From assembly GCF_014297335.1 (NCBI RefSeq), contig NZ_JACOQH010000006.1, forward strand, positions 1-64,000: a stretch of 64,000 bases of DNA. Reading direction: 5' to 3'. The notes beneath the pieces are model-generated. The model saw only the letters and a program-made list of their open reading frames with translations, was not told where the DNA came from and did not search any database. The stretch comes from Roseburia_D yibonii (lineage in GTDB: Bacteria > Bacillota > Clostridia > Lachnospirales > Lachnospiraceae). The position numbers and the translations under genes are program-made. Of the stretch, positions 50,080 through 58,046 are shown piece by piece; positions within the stretch are counted from its first letter, which is position 1, and every line of letters starts with the position of its first letter.

Positions 50080-50385
50080 ATGAAAGAAGAAATAAAAAAT
50101 TATACCTATATGCTTTTGTGCGCGGACGGGACGTATTACACTGGATGGACGAATCAGATCCGCAAACGCATCCGGGCGCACAACAGTGGAAAGGGAGCCA
50201 AATACACGAAAGGCCGTGGGCCGCTAAAGCTGGTGTATCTGGAGATCTCGGATACGAAAGAGGCGGCAATGAAACGGGAGGCTGCCATAAAAAAGCTGAC
50301 GCGGAGGGAAAAAGAGGCGCTGATACAGACGGAGGAATCCCTGGCGCTGGTGCGTCAGGTCACAGAAATACCGTTTGACAATTAA
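50080..50385 (+). CDS. GIY-YIG domain protein (YhbQ/UvrC-type)
   Basis: 101 residues: YTYMLLCADGTYYTGWTNQI (GIY-YIG variant), RKRIRAHNSGKGAKYTKGRG with Arg and Tyr of the active site, PLKLVYLEISDTKEAAMKRE with the metal-binding Glu. Stand-alone proteins of this type are small DNA-associated nucleases of unclear role. The start at 50080 (GGAAAGTCT upstream) gives the usual length. The 180 bases before it (49899-50079) hold a weak inverted repeat CGGGAT/ATCCCG but no gene. Its 3' end contains the -35 box of the helicase promoter. Confidence 0.88.
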   Translation: MKEEIKNYTYMLLCADGTYYTGWTNQIRKRIRAHNSGKGAKYTKGRGPLKLVYLEISDTKEAAMKREAAIKKLTRREKEALIQTEESLALVRQVTEIPFDN

Positions 50386-50403
50386 AGATACCTCTGCTAT
50401 GAT
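50375..50403 (+). promoter_or_regulatory. Promoter of the DEAD-box helicase gene
   Basis: TTGACA (50375-50380), 17 bases, TATGAT (50398-50403). Start of transcription about 50410. Confidence 0.85.
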
Positions 50404-50426
50404 AGCAACGACATGTAGAGTTATGG

Positions 50427-50476
50427 GCTGTTGTGCAATCCTTGGTAACTTTGTAGATTGTATAGCAGCTTTTTTT
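50427..50476 (+). terminator. Intrinsic terminator in the helicase leader (attenuator)
   Basis: A 14-bp stem with G-U pairs (50427-50440 with 50456-50469), 15-base loop, then seven T. It lies wholly between the promoter and the ATG at 50496, so read-through must be controlled for the gene to be expressed. Confidence 0.8.
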
Positions 50477-50495
50477 GATGAAAGAAAGGAAATAA

Positions 50496-52085
50496 ATGGA
50501 GACATTAAGGTTTGATGAATTGGAATTAAGCCCGCAGATTCTGCGCGGTATCAAAGATATGGGATTTGAAGAAGCATCTCCGATCCAGGCACAGGCGATC
50601 CCGGTTGTGTTAAGCGGCAGAGACGTGATCGGCCAGGCACAGACCGGAAGCGGAAAGACAGCCGCATTCGGGATCCCGATGCTTGAAAAAGTAGATCCGG
50701 ACAATAAAAAGACACAGGTCATTATCCTTTCCCCGACCAGAGAGCTTGCGATCCAGGTGGCGGATGAGATCCGCAAATTGAGCAAATATATGCACGGGAT
50801 CAAGATCCTCCCGGTATATGGCGGACAGGATATCACAAAGCAGATCCGTTCCTTAAAAGGCGGCGCACAGATCATCATCGGTACACCGGGGCGTGTCATG
50901 GATCATCTGCGCAGAAAAACGATCCGCTGTGAACATGTGCATACTGTTGTGCTGGATGAGGCGGATGAGATGTTAAACATGGGATTCCGTGAGGATATCG
51001 AGACGATCCTTTCCTATATCCCGGAGGAACGCCAGACGGTCTTATTTTCCGCAACCATGCCAAAGGCGATCCTTGATATCACAAAGAAATACCAGAAAGA
51101 CGCAGTGACGATCAAGGTGGTAAAAAAGGAACTCACCGTTCCGAGCATCGATCAGTATTACTATGATGTAAAGCGCAAGGATAAGGTGGATGTGCTGACC
51201 AGACTGTTAGACTACTACGATCCGAAGCTTTCCATCGTATTCTGCAACACCAAGCGTATGGTAGATGAGCTCGCGAGCGAACTGCAGGGCAGGGGATATT
51301 TTGCGGAAGGACTGCACGGAGATATGAAGCAGTCCCAGAGAGACCGTGTCATGAACAGTTTCCGAAACGGCAAGACCGAGATCCTGATCGCGACGGACGT
51401 GGCGGCGCGTGGTATCGATGTTGACGATGTCGAGGCGGTATTCAACTTTGACATTCCGCAGGATGACGAGTACTATGTACACCGTATCGGCCGTACCGGA
51501 CGTGCAGGCCGTACCGGACGCGCGTTTACGTTTGTGCGTGGAAAAGAAGTATACAAATTAAAGGATATCCAGCGCTACTGCAAGACCAAGATCCTTGCAC
51601 AGCCGATCCCGACCAGCGAAGATGTCGCGCAGATCAAGATGGAAAAGATCATGGATAAGATCGAGCAGATCATTGATGAGGAAGATCTGACAGATATGAT
51701 CAATCTGATCGATGAACAGGTCAATGAGTCGGATTATACTTCGATGGATATTGCGGCGGCATTCCTTAAAATGGCACTGGGCGAGGGCGACAGCAGCGAG
51801 GCGGATGACGCCAACTACAACTTTGGTGATACCGGCGCGGAAGACGGTATGGTACGTCTCTTTATCAATATCGGAAAGAAACAGAAGGTAAAACCGGGCG
51901 ATATTTTGGGAGCGCTTGCAGGGGAATCTGGAATGCCGGGTAAACTGGTCGGCGCGATCGACATGTATGATAAATATACGTTCGTTGAAGTTCCGTGTGA
52001 ATATGGAAAAGAAGTGCTTCAGGCGATGAAAAACGTAAAGATCAAAGGAAAATCGATCAGTATCGAACCGGCAAACAGCAAATAA
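50496..52085 (+). CDS. DEAD-box ATP-dependent RNA helicase with DbpA-type RNA-binding domain
   Basis: 529 residues. Unwinds or remodels RNA. Motifs in order: Q motif LSPQILRGIKDMGFEEASPI, I AQTGSGKTA, Ia PTRELAIQ, II LDEADEML (about 152), III SATMP, IV IVFCNTKR, V TDVAARGIDV, VI HRIGRTGRAG. About residues 455-525 form the DbpA RNA-binding fold (VRLFINIGKKQKVKPGDILG, FVEVPCEYGKEVLQAM), which in DbpA/YxiN contacts 23S rRNA, suggesting ribosome assembly or cold adaptation. AAAGGAAATAA precedes the ATG. Controlled by a leader terminator. Confidence 0.93.
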   Translation: METLRFDELELSPQILRGIKDMGFEEASPIQAQAIPVVLSGRDVIGQAQTGSGKTAAFGIPMLEKVDPDNKKTQVIILSPTRELAIQVADEIRKLSKYMHGIKILPVYGGQDITKQIRSLKGGAQIIIGTPGRVMDHLRRKTIRCEHVHTVVLDEADEMLNMGFREDIETILSYIPEERQTVLFSATMPKAILDITKKYQKDAVTIKVVKKELTVPSIDQYYYDVKRKDKVDVLTRLLDYYDPKLSIVFCNTKRMVDELASELQGRGYFAEGLHGDMKQSQRDRVMNSFRNGKTEILIATDVAARGIDVDDVEAVFNFDIPQDDEYYVHRIGRTGRAGRTGRAFTFVRGKEVYKLKDIQRYCKTKILAQPIPTSEDVAQIKMEKIMDKIEQIIDEEDLTDMINLIDEQVNESDYTSMDIAAAFLKMALGEGDSSEADDANYNFGDTGAEDGMVRLFINIGKKQKVKPGDILGALAGESGMPGKLVGAIDMYDKYTFVEVPCEYGKEVLQAMKNVKIKGKSISIEPANSK

Positions 52086-52104
52086 GATACGGGGGGAAAG
52101 AAAC

Positions 52105-52815
52105 ATGGGATTATTTGGAAAGAAAGACCGTGAGAAGGCGGGACAGTTTATATTTCTGACAGAGCAGATCTTTTCCATGGGGCAGATCGGGATCGCGGCA
52201 GTCGGAACCGTGAGCGGAAAGGTGCATGTGGGAGATGCCGTTTATCTGTATCATCCCGGCGTTCCGCTTGCTGCGGTGAGAGTAGATAAGTTAGAGCTTG
52301 CTCCGGGAAGAGGCGCAGAGGAAGCGGAAAACTGCATGGTTTCTCTGCATTTTGAAAATATGCGGCGGGAAAATATACAGAGATTTGCCGTGCTCAGCAA
52401 TATCCGTCCGGATCAGATGGCGGAGCAGAAGGAAACGGTGGAAAATCCACAGCTGCGCGGACTGCTTTCGGGTTACGCGAAGTTTGAAAAGGAGCCGGAG
52501 TTTCTGCGGTTGTTTCATTACAACATCGCGCATGCCAAATTTATGATGGCGGTGTTTGCGGATGGAACAAACCTGTCCTTCCCAACGGTGGCAAACACGG
52601 ATGGAACCTCTGCGATCCCGGTCTTTACGGATCCGGAAGCGCTGCTTAGATGGCAGAATGTCTTTGACGAAAAACATCCGAAGAAGACGGCAGTGCAGAC
52701 CTTTGGGGAAGCAGCTGCGCTCAGTCAAAACGGGAATGACGGGATCGTGATCAATCCGTTTGATGACGCGCCGTACTTTTTATCCAATGATCTCATAACA
52801 AAGATTTCCCGGTAA
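52105..52815 (+). CDS. SseB-like protein with translation-factor-type beta-barrel
   Basis: 236 residues. The N-terminal 80 (FIFLTEQIFSMGQIGIAAVG, TVSGKVHVGDAVYLYHPG) resemble domain 2 of translational GTPases, without any G domain. The C-terminal part (PQLRGLLSGYAKFEKEPEFL, FMMAVFADGTNLSFP, IPVFTDPEALLRW, IVINPFDDAPYFLSNDLI) fits the SseB family. Role unknown. It follows the helicase by 19 bases and shares its terminator, so it may be co-expressed. Confidence 0.65.
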   Translation: MGLFGKKDREKAGQFIFLTEQIFSMGQIGIAAVGTVSGKVHVGDAVYLYHPGVPLAAVRVDKLELAPGRGAEEAENCMVSLHFENMRRENIQRFAVLSNIRPDQMAEQKETVENPQLRGLLSGYAKFEKEPEFLRLFHYNIAHAKFMMAVFADGTNLSFPTVANTDGTSAIPVFTDPEALLRWQNVFDEKHPKKTAVQTFGEAAALSQNGNDGIVINPFDDAPYFLSNDLITKISR

Positions 52816-52836
52816 ATAAAAAAGAAAAAAGACAGT

Positions 52837-52867
52837 AAAAAGAGAGGACGTGACGTCCTCTCTTTTT
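52837..52867 (+). terminator. Terminator of the helicase operon
   Basis: AAAAAGAGAGGAC pairs with GTCCTCTCTTTTT around GTGAC; T-rich on both strands. The following 180 bases to 53046 hold AT-rich DNA and a small AAAAGGA/TCCTTTT hairpin near 52890, no gene. Confidence 0.9.
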
Positions 52868-53046
52868 GGGGAGTTTAGGATAAAATAAAAGGAAGGTATC
52901 CTTTTAAGGAGTTTGGCTTGTTTGTGTTTCTGCATATAATATAATACAGGTTTTAAGAAAAGTCAACTTCTTTTTGTGCAAAAAACATAAAAAATACAAA
53001 AAATATAAAAGAACAATGTGTAAAAACGCTAAAACACAGTAAAGAA

Positions 53047-53712
53047 CTAGGCTGTGCGTTCTACGGTTTCGTGAATTTCTTCTGTGCCGGAAGCGTGCAT
53101 ACGGTCATATTCCTCAATAAACACATTCGTCTTACCGGCGTCTGCCGTAAGTTCTGCGATCACATTGTTTACCGTCTTAAATCATTCTGCGTTATCGGAG
53201 CACATCGCGCAGGTTTCCTCGGAGGAAGCGCTGATCTCCTCACTCGTTGAGGAAAGCGTGTTGGTGTCATCGATGAGCGTCTTATTGGTCTCTGTCAAAA
53301 GTCTGGTCTTTTCATTCATATCCTCAGATTTTTCCATCTCATTCATCACGGTATCCATCGACGTGATGGTATCGGTCGCGTTGTCATTTAACTTGGTGAT
53401 GATCGATTCAATATTTTCCGTAGAGTCTTTGGCCTGTTCGGAAAGCATACGGATCTCCTCCGCGACAACGGCAAAGCCTTTTCCGGCTTCCCCGGCACGG
53501 GCTGCCTCGATCGTGGCATTTAGCGCGAGCAGATTCGTGCGTGAGGAGATCTGCTGGATGATACCGATGATCTTCTGCATATCCTTGGTGTGGTCGTGAA
53601 GTGCGGTCATATTGGATTTTACGGTATGGTTTTCCCGCTCGTAAAGGCGGATCGCGTCGGCGGAAATACCAAGCAGGTCTGCGACTTTGTGGATGGTATA
53701 ATGAATGTTCAT
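53047..53712 (-). pseudogene. Chimeric pseudogene: MerR-type HTH start fused to a chemoreceptor signalling domain
   Basis: The frame starts MNIHYTIHKVADLLGISADA, then IRLYERE, the DNA-recognition helices of a MerR regulator, and passes after residue 27 into MCP coiled coil: KDMQKIIGIIQQISSRTNLL, ALNATIEAARAGEAGKGFAV, TSEEISASSEETCAM. A TGA at 53182 (probably from CGA, Arg) interrupts it after DNAE; the same frame then continues FKTVNNVIAELTADAGKTNV to a TAG at 53047 with a normal MCP end. No sensor, membrane helix or HAMP. It looks like a deletion fusion followed by a nonsense mutation. GGAG precedes the ATG at 53712. A 157-residue product could still be made. Confidence 0.7.
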
Positions 53713-53849
53713 GTGATCGCTCCGTTCTTTTTGGCAATTATTATAGCACCGTAAGGAAAAAACTGCCATGTGCAAAAGTGAATAATTGTAGGTATGAATA
53801 AAATATTTTCGGAATAGGATAGAACATAGTAGATACAGGGAGGCCTTTT

Positions 53850-54752
53850 ATGCAGCGATTTGTTACATATATCTATGCTTATGAGAATAATAACAAAAAT
53901 CAGAATGTCGGGTTTGCCAAGGTGGATATCCGGGGCGATTACTGTCAGGTGGAGATCCATTTGAAACGAACCGGATATACCAATGTGAAGTGTCCGGTCT
54001 ATCTTTTTGTGCGGGAAAATGAGGTGATCGTCGGCGTGGAGATCGGCGAGATCGCGCTGGTAAACGGCTGCGGCGATTTTGTGCGCCAGTTAAACTGTAA
54101 TGGAGTGGGCGAGACACCCTATTGCATGAAGGATATGAAAGGGATTCTCATCTTTTTGGATAATACGGTGATGTTTGCGAGCCAGTGGGATGAAAAGGCA
54201 ATCTACCGGGAAAACTTTAAGCCCTATGAGGAGACAAAAGAGATCCCGGTGGAGCAGGCGGAGGACGCAGCAGAGGAGCCGGAGGAATCCGGTCAGATGG
54301 AGAAATTGCAGGTCGAGAGCGTGCAGGCACAGCAATCCCGGGAACAGCAGACGGAGGAACTGCAGCCGGAAGCGCAGCGATCCGGGGATATGTGGATGGA
54401 TTTATGGGAAAAGCTTAACGGGATGTACGGAGCAAAAAACCTGTTTGAAAATATGCCGGAGATCTCCGGGATCCACATGGAATTAAAGGATTTGCGGGAA
54501 CTGCCAAAGAAATACTGGTATCTCGGCAGCAACAGTTTTTTGCTGCACGGTTTTTTCAATTACCGCCATCTGCTCCTTGGGAAAGTGGAAAATGAGAGCG
54601 GGAGAAAGTGGTTTATCGGCGTGCCGGGCATTTACCAGAACCAGGAAAAAGTGCTTGCGGCGGTCTTTGGATTCCCGGAATTCCGACAGGAAAAGGACAC
54701 CGGGGTAAAGACCGGGCAATTTGGCTACTGGTATCGTTTTATGGATGAATGA
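53850..54752 (+). CDS. DUF6128-like protein of unknown function
   Basis: 300 residues. N-terminal domain to about 115 (FVTYIYAYENNNKNQNVGFA, KVDIRGDYCQVEIHLKRTGY, VYLFVRENEVIVGVEIGEI) beta-rich; an acidic Gln/Glu linker (about 130-180); and a C-terminal domain (ELPKKYWYLGSNSFLLHGFF, NYRHLLLGKV, WFIGVPGIYQNQEKVLAAVF, GFPEFR) with a closing GQFGYWYRFMD. I recall this architecture as DUF6128, common in Lachnospiraceae, but cannot confirm the name. AGGGAGGCCTTTT precedes the ATG. Its last 14 bases overlap the convergent GNAT gene. Confidence 0.6.
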   Translation: MQRFVTYIYAYENNNKNQNVGFAKVDIRGDYCQVEIHLKRTGYTNVKCPVYLFVRENEVIVGVEIGEIALVNGCGDFVRQLNCNGVGETPYCMKDMKGILIFLDNTVMFASQWDEKAIYRENFKPYEETKEIPVEQAEDAAEEPEESGQMEKLQVESVQAQQSREQQTEELQPEAQRSGDMWMDLWEKLNGMYGAKNLFENMPEISGIHMELKDLRELPKKYWYLGSNSFLLHGFFNYRHLLLGKVENESGRKWFIGVPGIYQNQEKVLAAVFGFPEFRQEKDTGVKTGQFGYWYRFMDE

Positions 54753-55284
54753 GACTGTAAAGATAATGGTCGGCCCATTCGCCCTGGATCCGGGCGTTTT
54801 GCCGGAGCAGTCCCTCGCACTTGAAATAGAGGGATTCGAGCAGGCGGATGGACGGGGTATTTCCGGGCATGACGCATGCAGTGATCCGGTGCAGACCGAG
54901 ATCGCCGAACATGATATCAATGCCCTCGATCAGAGCTTCCGTCGCATAGCCATGGTGCCAGAAGCGCTCGTCAAATTTATAACCAACCTCACAGCTGTCA
55001 TAGATAGAGCGTGTGATGTCGCGGAAACAGATGGTTCCGATGATCCGGTCGGGATCGTCTTTTAAAAACACATAAAAGCGCACGGCGGAAAGCTGCACGG
55101 TCAGATTATATTCGCATAGCAGAACGGATTTCTGGTATTTTACGGTATAAAAATTGTCCGGCCGGCTGGCTTCATATTTTTCAAAAAGTTCTTTGTTGTC
55201 CAGATAGAAACAGAGGACTTTTTTTGCGGCCTCCGGGCGCAGTACTTTTAAGATCAGTCGGTCAGTCTCATAAATCAGGTTCAT
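54739..55284 (-). CDS. GNAT-family N-acetyltransferase (RimJ-like)
   Basis: 181 residues. ETDRLILKVLRPEAAKKVL opening, RIIGTICFRDITRSIYDSCE, VGYKFDERFWHHGYATEALI (acetyl-CoA loop region) and LGLHRITACVMPGNTPSIRL, typical of the RimJ/RimL subgroup. Substrate may be a protein N-terminus or a small amine. GGAGTAGACCAAACT precedes the ATG. Divergent from tadA. Confidence 0.9.
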   Translation of the reverse strand: MNLIYETDRLILKVLRPEAAKKVLCFYLDNKELFEKYEASRPDNFYTVKYQKSVLLCEYNLTVQLSAVRFYVFLKDDPDRIIGTICFRDITRSIYDSCEVGYKFDERFWHHGYATEALIEGIDIMFGDLGLHRITACVMPGNTPSIRLLESLYFKCEGLLRQNARIQGEWADHYLYSLIHP

Positions 55285-55392
55285 AGTTTGGTCTACTCCG
55301 TAAATTTTGCTATATTTGAATTCTATGTTATTATTATAGCAGATATTGACCGATGCGAAATAAAAATATGTGCGGGAAGGAAGGATGAGCCG

Positions 55393-55881
55393 GTGGAAGA
55401 ACAGGAAAAATTCATGCGCGAAGCGCTAAAACAGGCAAAGAAGGCGTATAAGATCGGAGAGGTGCCGATCGGCTGCGTGATCGTGCAGGACGGAAAGATC
55501 ATTGCCCGTGGTTACAACCGCAGAAATACGGACAAGGTCACGCTGGCGCATGCCGAGATCGCGGCGATAAAAAAAGCCAGCAAAAAGACCGGTGACTGGA
55601 GGCTGGAGGACTGTACGATGTATGTGACTTTAGAGCCATGTCAGATGTGTGCCGGGGCGATCGTGCAGTCGCGCATGAAAAAGGTCGTGATCGGATGTAT
55701 GAACCCCAAAGCGGGCTGCGCCGGCTCGGTGTTAAATCTGCTTCAGATGCAGGAGTTTAATCATCAGGTGGAGCTTGAGCGGGGAGTGCTTGAGGAAGCG
55801 TGCTCAGAGATATTAAGCCGCTTTTTTAAGGAGCTGCGTGTGCGCAACAAAAAGGCGAAACAGGAATTGACAACCCCATGA
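55393..55881 (+). CDS. tadA: tRNA-specific adenosine deaminase
   Basis: 162 residues. Converts A34 to inosine in tRNA-Arg. Zinc deaminase motifs: TLAHAEIAAIKKA (HAE, His ligand and proton-shuttle Glu) and LEPCQMCAGAIVQSR (PCxxC). The KVVIGCMNPKAGCAGSVLNL segment is typical. The start is GTG at 55393 after GGAAGGATGAGCCG; upstream residues in the longer frame are non-homologous. Its end holds the -35 box of the SRP RNA promoter. Confidence 0.95.
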   Translation: MEEQEKFMREALKQAKKAYKIGEVPIGCVIVQDGKIIARGYNRRNTDKVTLAHAEIAAIKKASKKTGDWRLEDCTMYVTLEPCQMCAGAIVQSRMKKVVIGCMNPKAGCAGSVLNLLQMQEFNHQVELERGVLEEACSEILSRFFKELRVRNKKAKQELTTP

Positions 55882-55895
55882 AAAACCGTTATACT
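55867..55895 (+). promoter_or_regulatory. Promoter of the SRP RNA gene
   Basis: TTGACA (55867-55872), 17 bases, TATACT (55890-55895); the -35 box overlaps the end of tadA. Confidence 0.85.
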
Positions 55896-55901
55896 AAAAG
55901 A

Positions 55902-56167
55902 ACTCGGGCAGCCGGGGGAGTAGCGGTACCCTGTACCAGCAATCCGCTAGAGCTGGGGTGATATCCCGCCGCGGGTTTTTGGGTTGTAAAGCTGCCCTTC
56001 GCAAGTGGCGTTGAAGTCTGGGTCTTACGCAATAGGAACTTACGAACCGTGTCAGGTTGGGAACAAAGCAGCACTAAGTAAGAGCTCTTATGTGCCGTGA
56101 GGTCGCCTGGGCCGAGCTAACTACGGAGGTAACGTTTGTGGTCCGGATTCAAAGCGGGATGCCCGAT
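55902..56167 (+). ncRNA. ffs: Signal recognition particle RNA, large Gram-positive type
   Basis: About 265 bases. The helix 8 core is diagnostic: GTCAGGTTGGGAACAAAGCA (domain IV with a GGAA-type tetraloop and the asymmetric AGCA loop that binds Ffh) followed by GCACTAAG. The ends pair (CGGGCA at 55905 with TGCCCG at 56160), and the long 5' part supplies the Alu domain of Firmicutes SRP RNA. Ends are approximate. It targets membrane and secreted proteins together with Ffh. Confidence 0.9.
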
Positions 56168-56181
56168 AAAAAAGAGTACAG

Positions 56182-56225
56182 AAGTATAAGACACTGGCTG
56201 ATGATGCAGGTCTTATACTTTTTTT
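56182..56225 (+). terminator. Terminator of the SRP RNA
   Basis: AAGTATAAGAC (56182-56192) pairs with GTCTTATACTT (56210-56220), then more T. Confidence 0.88.
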
Positions 56226-56301
56226 ATTTGACGGCCACGGATCAGAGCGGGATGCGGGAAGCATTTCGGCTCTGTAATGGGGACGAGGAAAGGAAGCAGA
56301 T

Positions 56302-57141
56302 ATGATACAGGATATTTTTCCGCATGTTTATCACAATGAATTTACACCGCACGCACCGAAGGCGCAGGATATCGTGCTGATCTTTGACGGAAATGAGGTG
56401 CTGTTAGATGAAAAGAATAAATGGATGCTCACATTTGAGGAGGTAAAAGCGCGGATCGGGGAACAGGAGGCAGAGTACCGCTATCTTTTTCAGATCGATG
56501 ACACCGGATTTTTCTATTTGCGCAATGCGGATGTGGACAAAATACCGGGGCTTTGCAGGTGCAGGAAAAACATTTTCCGTACCTACGCGCCGCGTCATCT
56601 TGCGTTTGCGGGCATTACGGCATTTAATCTGTATCAGTGGCGGGAGAGTCATCAGTTTTGCGGAAGATGCGGCGGGCAGTTAGAGCCGGATGAAAAGGAG
56701 CGCGCAATGCGCTGTCCGAAGTGCGGAGAGATCGTCTATCCGGTGATCTCACCGGCGGTCATCATCGGTCTGATCGATCCGGAAAGAGACCGCATCCTGT
56801 TTACAAAATATGCGGACCGTGATTATAAAAAATACGCGCTGATCGCCGGCTTTTCGGAGATCGGAGAGACACTGGAACAGACCGTGGCAAGGGAAGTAAA
56901 AGAGGAGGTCGGGCTTTCGGTCAAGAACATCCGCTATTACAAAAACCAGCCGTGGGCATTTACGGGAACACTTTTAGTCGGCTTTTTCGCGGAACTGGAT
57001 GGAGCGGATGACATCACGTTAGAGGAGGACGAGCTCGGAGAGGCGACCTGGTTTACCAGGGAAAATATGCCGCCGACCGACAATGATATCTCGCTGACAG
57101 CGGAGATGATGGAAGTATTCCGGCGGGGTGAGGAGAAGTAA
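56302..57141 (+). CDS. nudC: NAD(+)/NADH pyrophosphatase (Nudix, NudC type)
   Basis: 279 residues. Hydrolyses NAD(H) to NMN(H) and AMP, and may remove NAD caps from RNA. Zinc ribbon FCGRCGGQLEPDEKERAMRC with CPKCGEIVYP (four Cys), Nudix box GFSEIGETLEQTVAREVKEE with VGL, and the NudC-specific NQPWAFTGTLLVGF (SQPWPFP motif variant). GAGGAAAGGAAGCAGAT precedes the ATG. Confidence 0.92.
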   Translation: MIQDIFPHVYHNEFTPHAPKAQDIVLIFDGNEVLLDEKNKWMLTFEEVKARIGEQEAEYRYLFQIDDTGFFYLRNADVDKIPGLCRCRKNIFRTYAPRHLAFAGITAFNLYQWRESHQFCGRCGGQLEPDEKERAMRCPKCGEIVYPVISPAVIIGLIDPERDRILFTKYADRDYKKYALIAGFSEIGETLEQTVAREVKEEVGLSVKNIRYYKNQPWAFTGTLLVGFFAELDGADDITLEEDELGEATWFTRENMPPTDNDISLTAEMMEVFRRGEEK

Positions 57142-57142
57142 G

Positions 57143-57253
57143 GACGCTGATCCGTATGCATACTGGCTTGCATCCGGTATTGCAACAGACTGCGACAGCA
57201 CAATGATCGAAAATGACATTGAACTGTTCTGCAACGAAAATCTGGCGCAGTAG
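57143..57253 (+). pseudogene. Possible remnant of a gene end
   Basis: A 36-codon open stretch reads DADPYAYWLASGIATDCDST, then MIENDIELFCNENLAQ and a stop. It looks protein-like but has no start or ribosome binding site and no recognised family. It may be the tail of a lost gene after nudC. Confidence 0.25.
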
Positions 57254-57310
57254 AGCTGGAAAACAGCATAAAGATAGAGCATATAAGAGAGGGAAAGGGG
57301 TTCGCAGCAG

Positions 57311-58045
57311 TTAAACGCTGTGAACATCTTTCTTTTTTAACAGGAAAATGGCGGTTTCCAGGAATAAAAACAGGAAAAGCGCGGCAGAAAACAGAAACGG
57401 CACATAAGTGCCTGCCATATTATCCGTAGCGGAATTCGCGTTCATTGCGAGCATCATAAGCGCATAAGGCCAGAAATAGCCGGCGCCCTTTGCAACTATG
57501 CCAAGACTTACGATGCTGCCGAACAGGGCAAGGATGACCGGAACGGAAAAACTCCGGATGACCATGGAAAGTAGTAGGGACAGCGCAATGATCCCGAGAC
57601 TTCCGATACAGCCGCGAAACAGCCAGAAAATACAGGAAAGCGGCATCAGACCGGGCAGACCGGCGAGTTTTCCGCAAACGAAAAACAGGATGCCGATCCA
57701 GATCTGGGTGAAAACGGTCATCTGAAACAGGACGATGAATTTTGCCAGGATCAGATCTTTTAATGGAACCGGCGCGGTCATAAGAAAGTTCCAGTTGTGG
57801 TTTAAATGTTCCATGCGCCAGAGATACGCGGCATAGGCGGCGATCAGAGGAGCATAGAAAAAGTCCGTATAAAACAGCGTGTGCTGGGTCCACAGGCTGT
57901 ACCAGCCATTTTTTAAGACGGCAAGATTGCCGAGGTAATTAAAGGTTCCCATAATGGCGGGAAAAACAGGTACGATCAGAAACAGGAGCCAGATGGCAGA
58001 GGATCTCAGTTTCTTTCGTTCTGCGCGTATGCATGATCTTAACAT
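57311..58045 (-). CDS. ABC-2 type permease, lantibiotic-immunity-like (EG-type subunit)
   Basis: 245 residues with six predicted membrane helices. MLRSCIRAERKKLRSSAIWL, LFLIVPVFPAIMGTFNY, WRMEHLNHNWNFLMTAPVPL and KFIVLFQMTVFTQIWIGI match the MutG/SpaG/NisG-type permeases that export or remove peptide antibiotics. AAAGGATGTTTAAT precedes the ATG at 58045, one base after the stop of the other permease. Last gene of a three-gene transporter operon. Confidence 0.85.
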   Translation of the reverse strand: MLRSCIRAERKKLRSSAIWLLFLIVPVFPAIMGTFNYLGNLAVLKNGWYSLWTQHTLFYTDFFYAPLIAAYAAYLWRMEHLNHNWNFLMTAPVPLKDLILAKFIVLFQMTVFTQIWIGILFFVCGKLAGLPGLMPLSCIFWLFRGCIGSLGIIALSLLLSMVIRSFSVPVILALFGSIVSLGIVAKGAGYFWPYALMMLAMNANSATDNMAGTYVPFLFSAALFLFLFLETAIFLLKKKDVHSV

Positions 58046-58046
58046 A

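Noticed and set aside
49915..50181. 88-codon minus-strand frame near the GIY-YIG gene
   Set aside because: Overlaps the start of a clear GIY-YIG gene, lacks a ribosome binding site and has no recognisable pattern.
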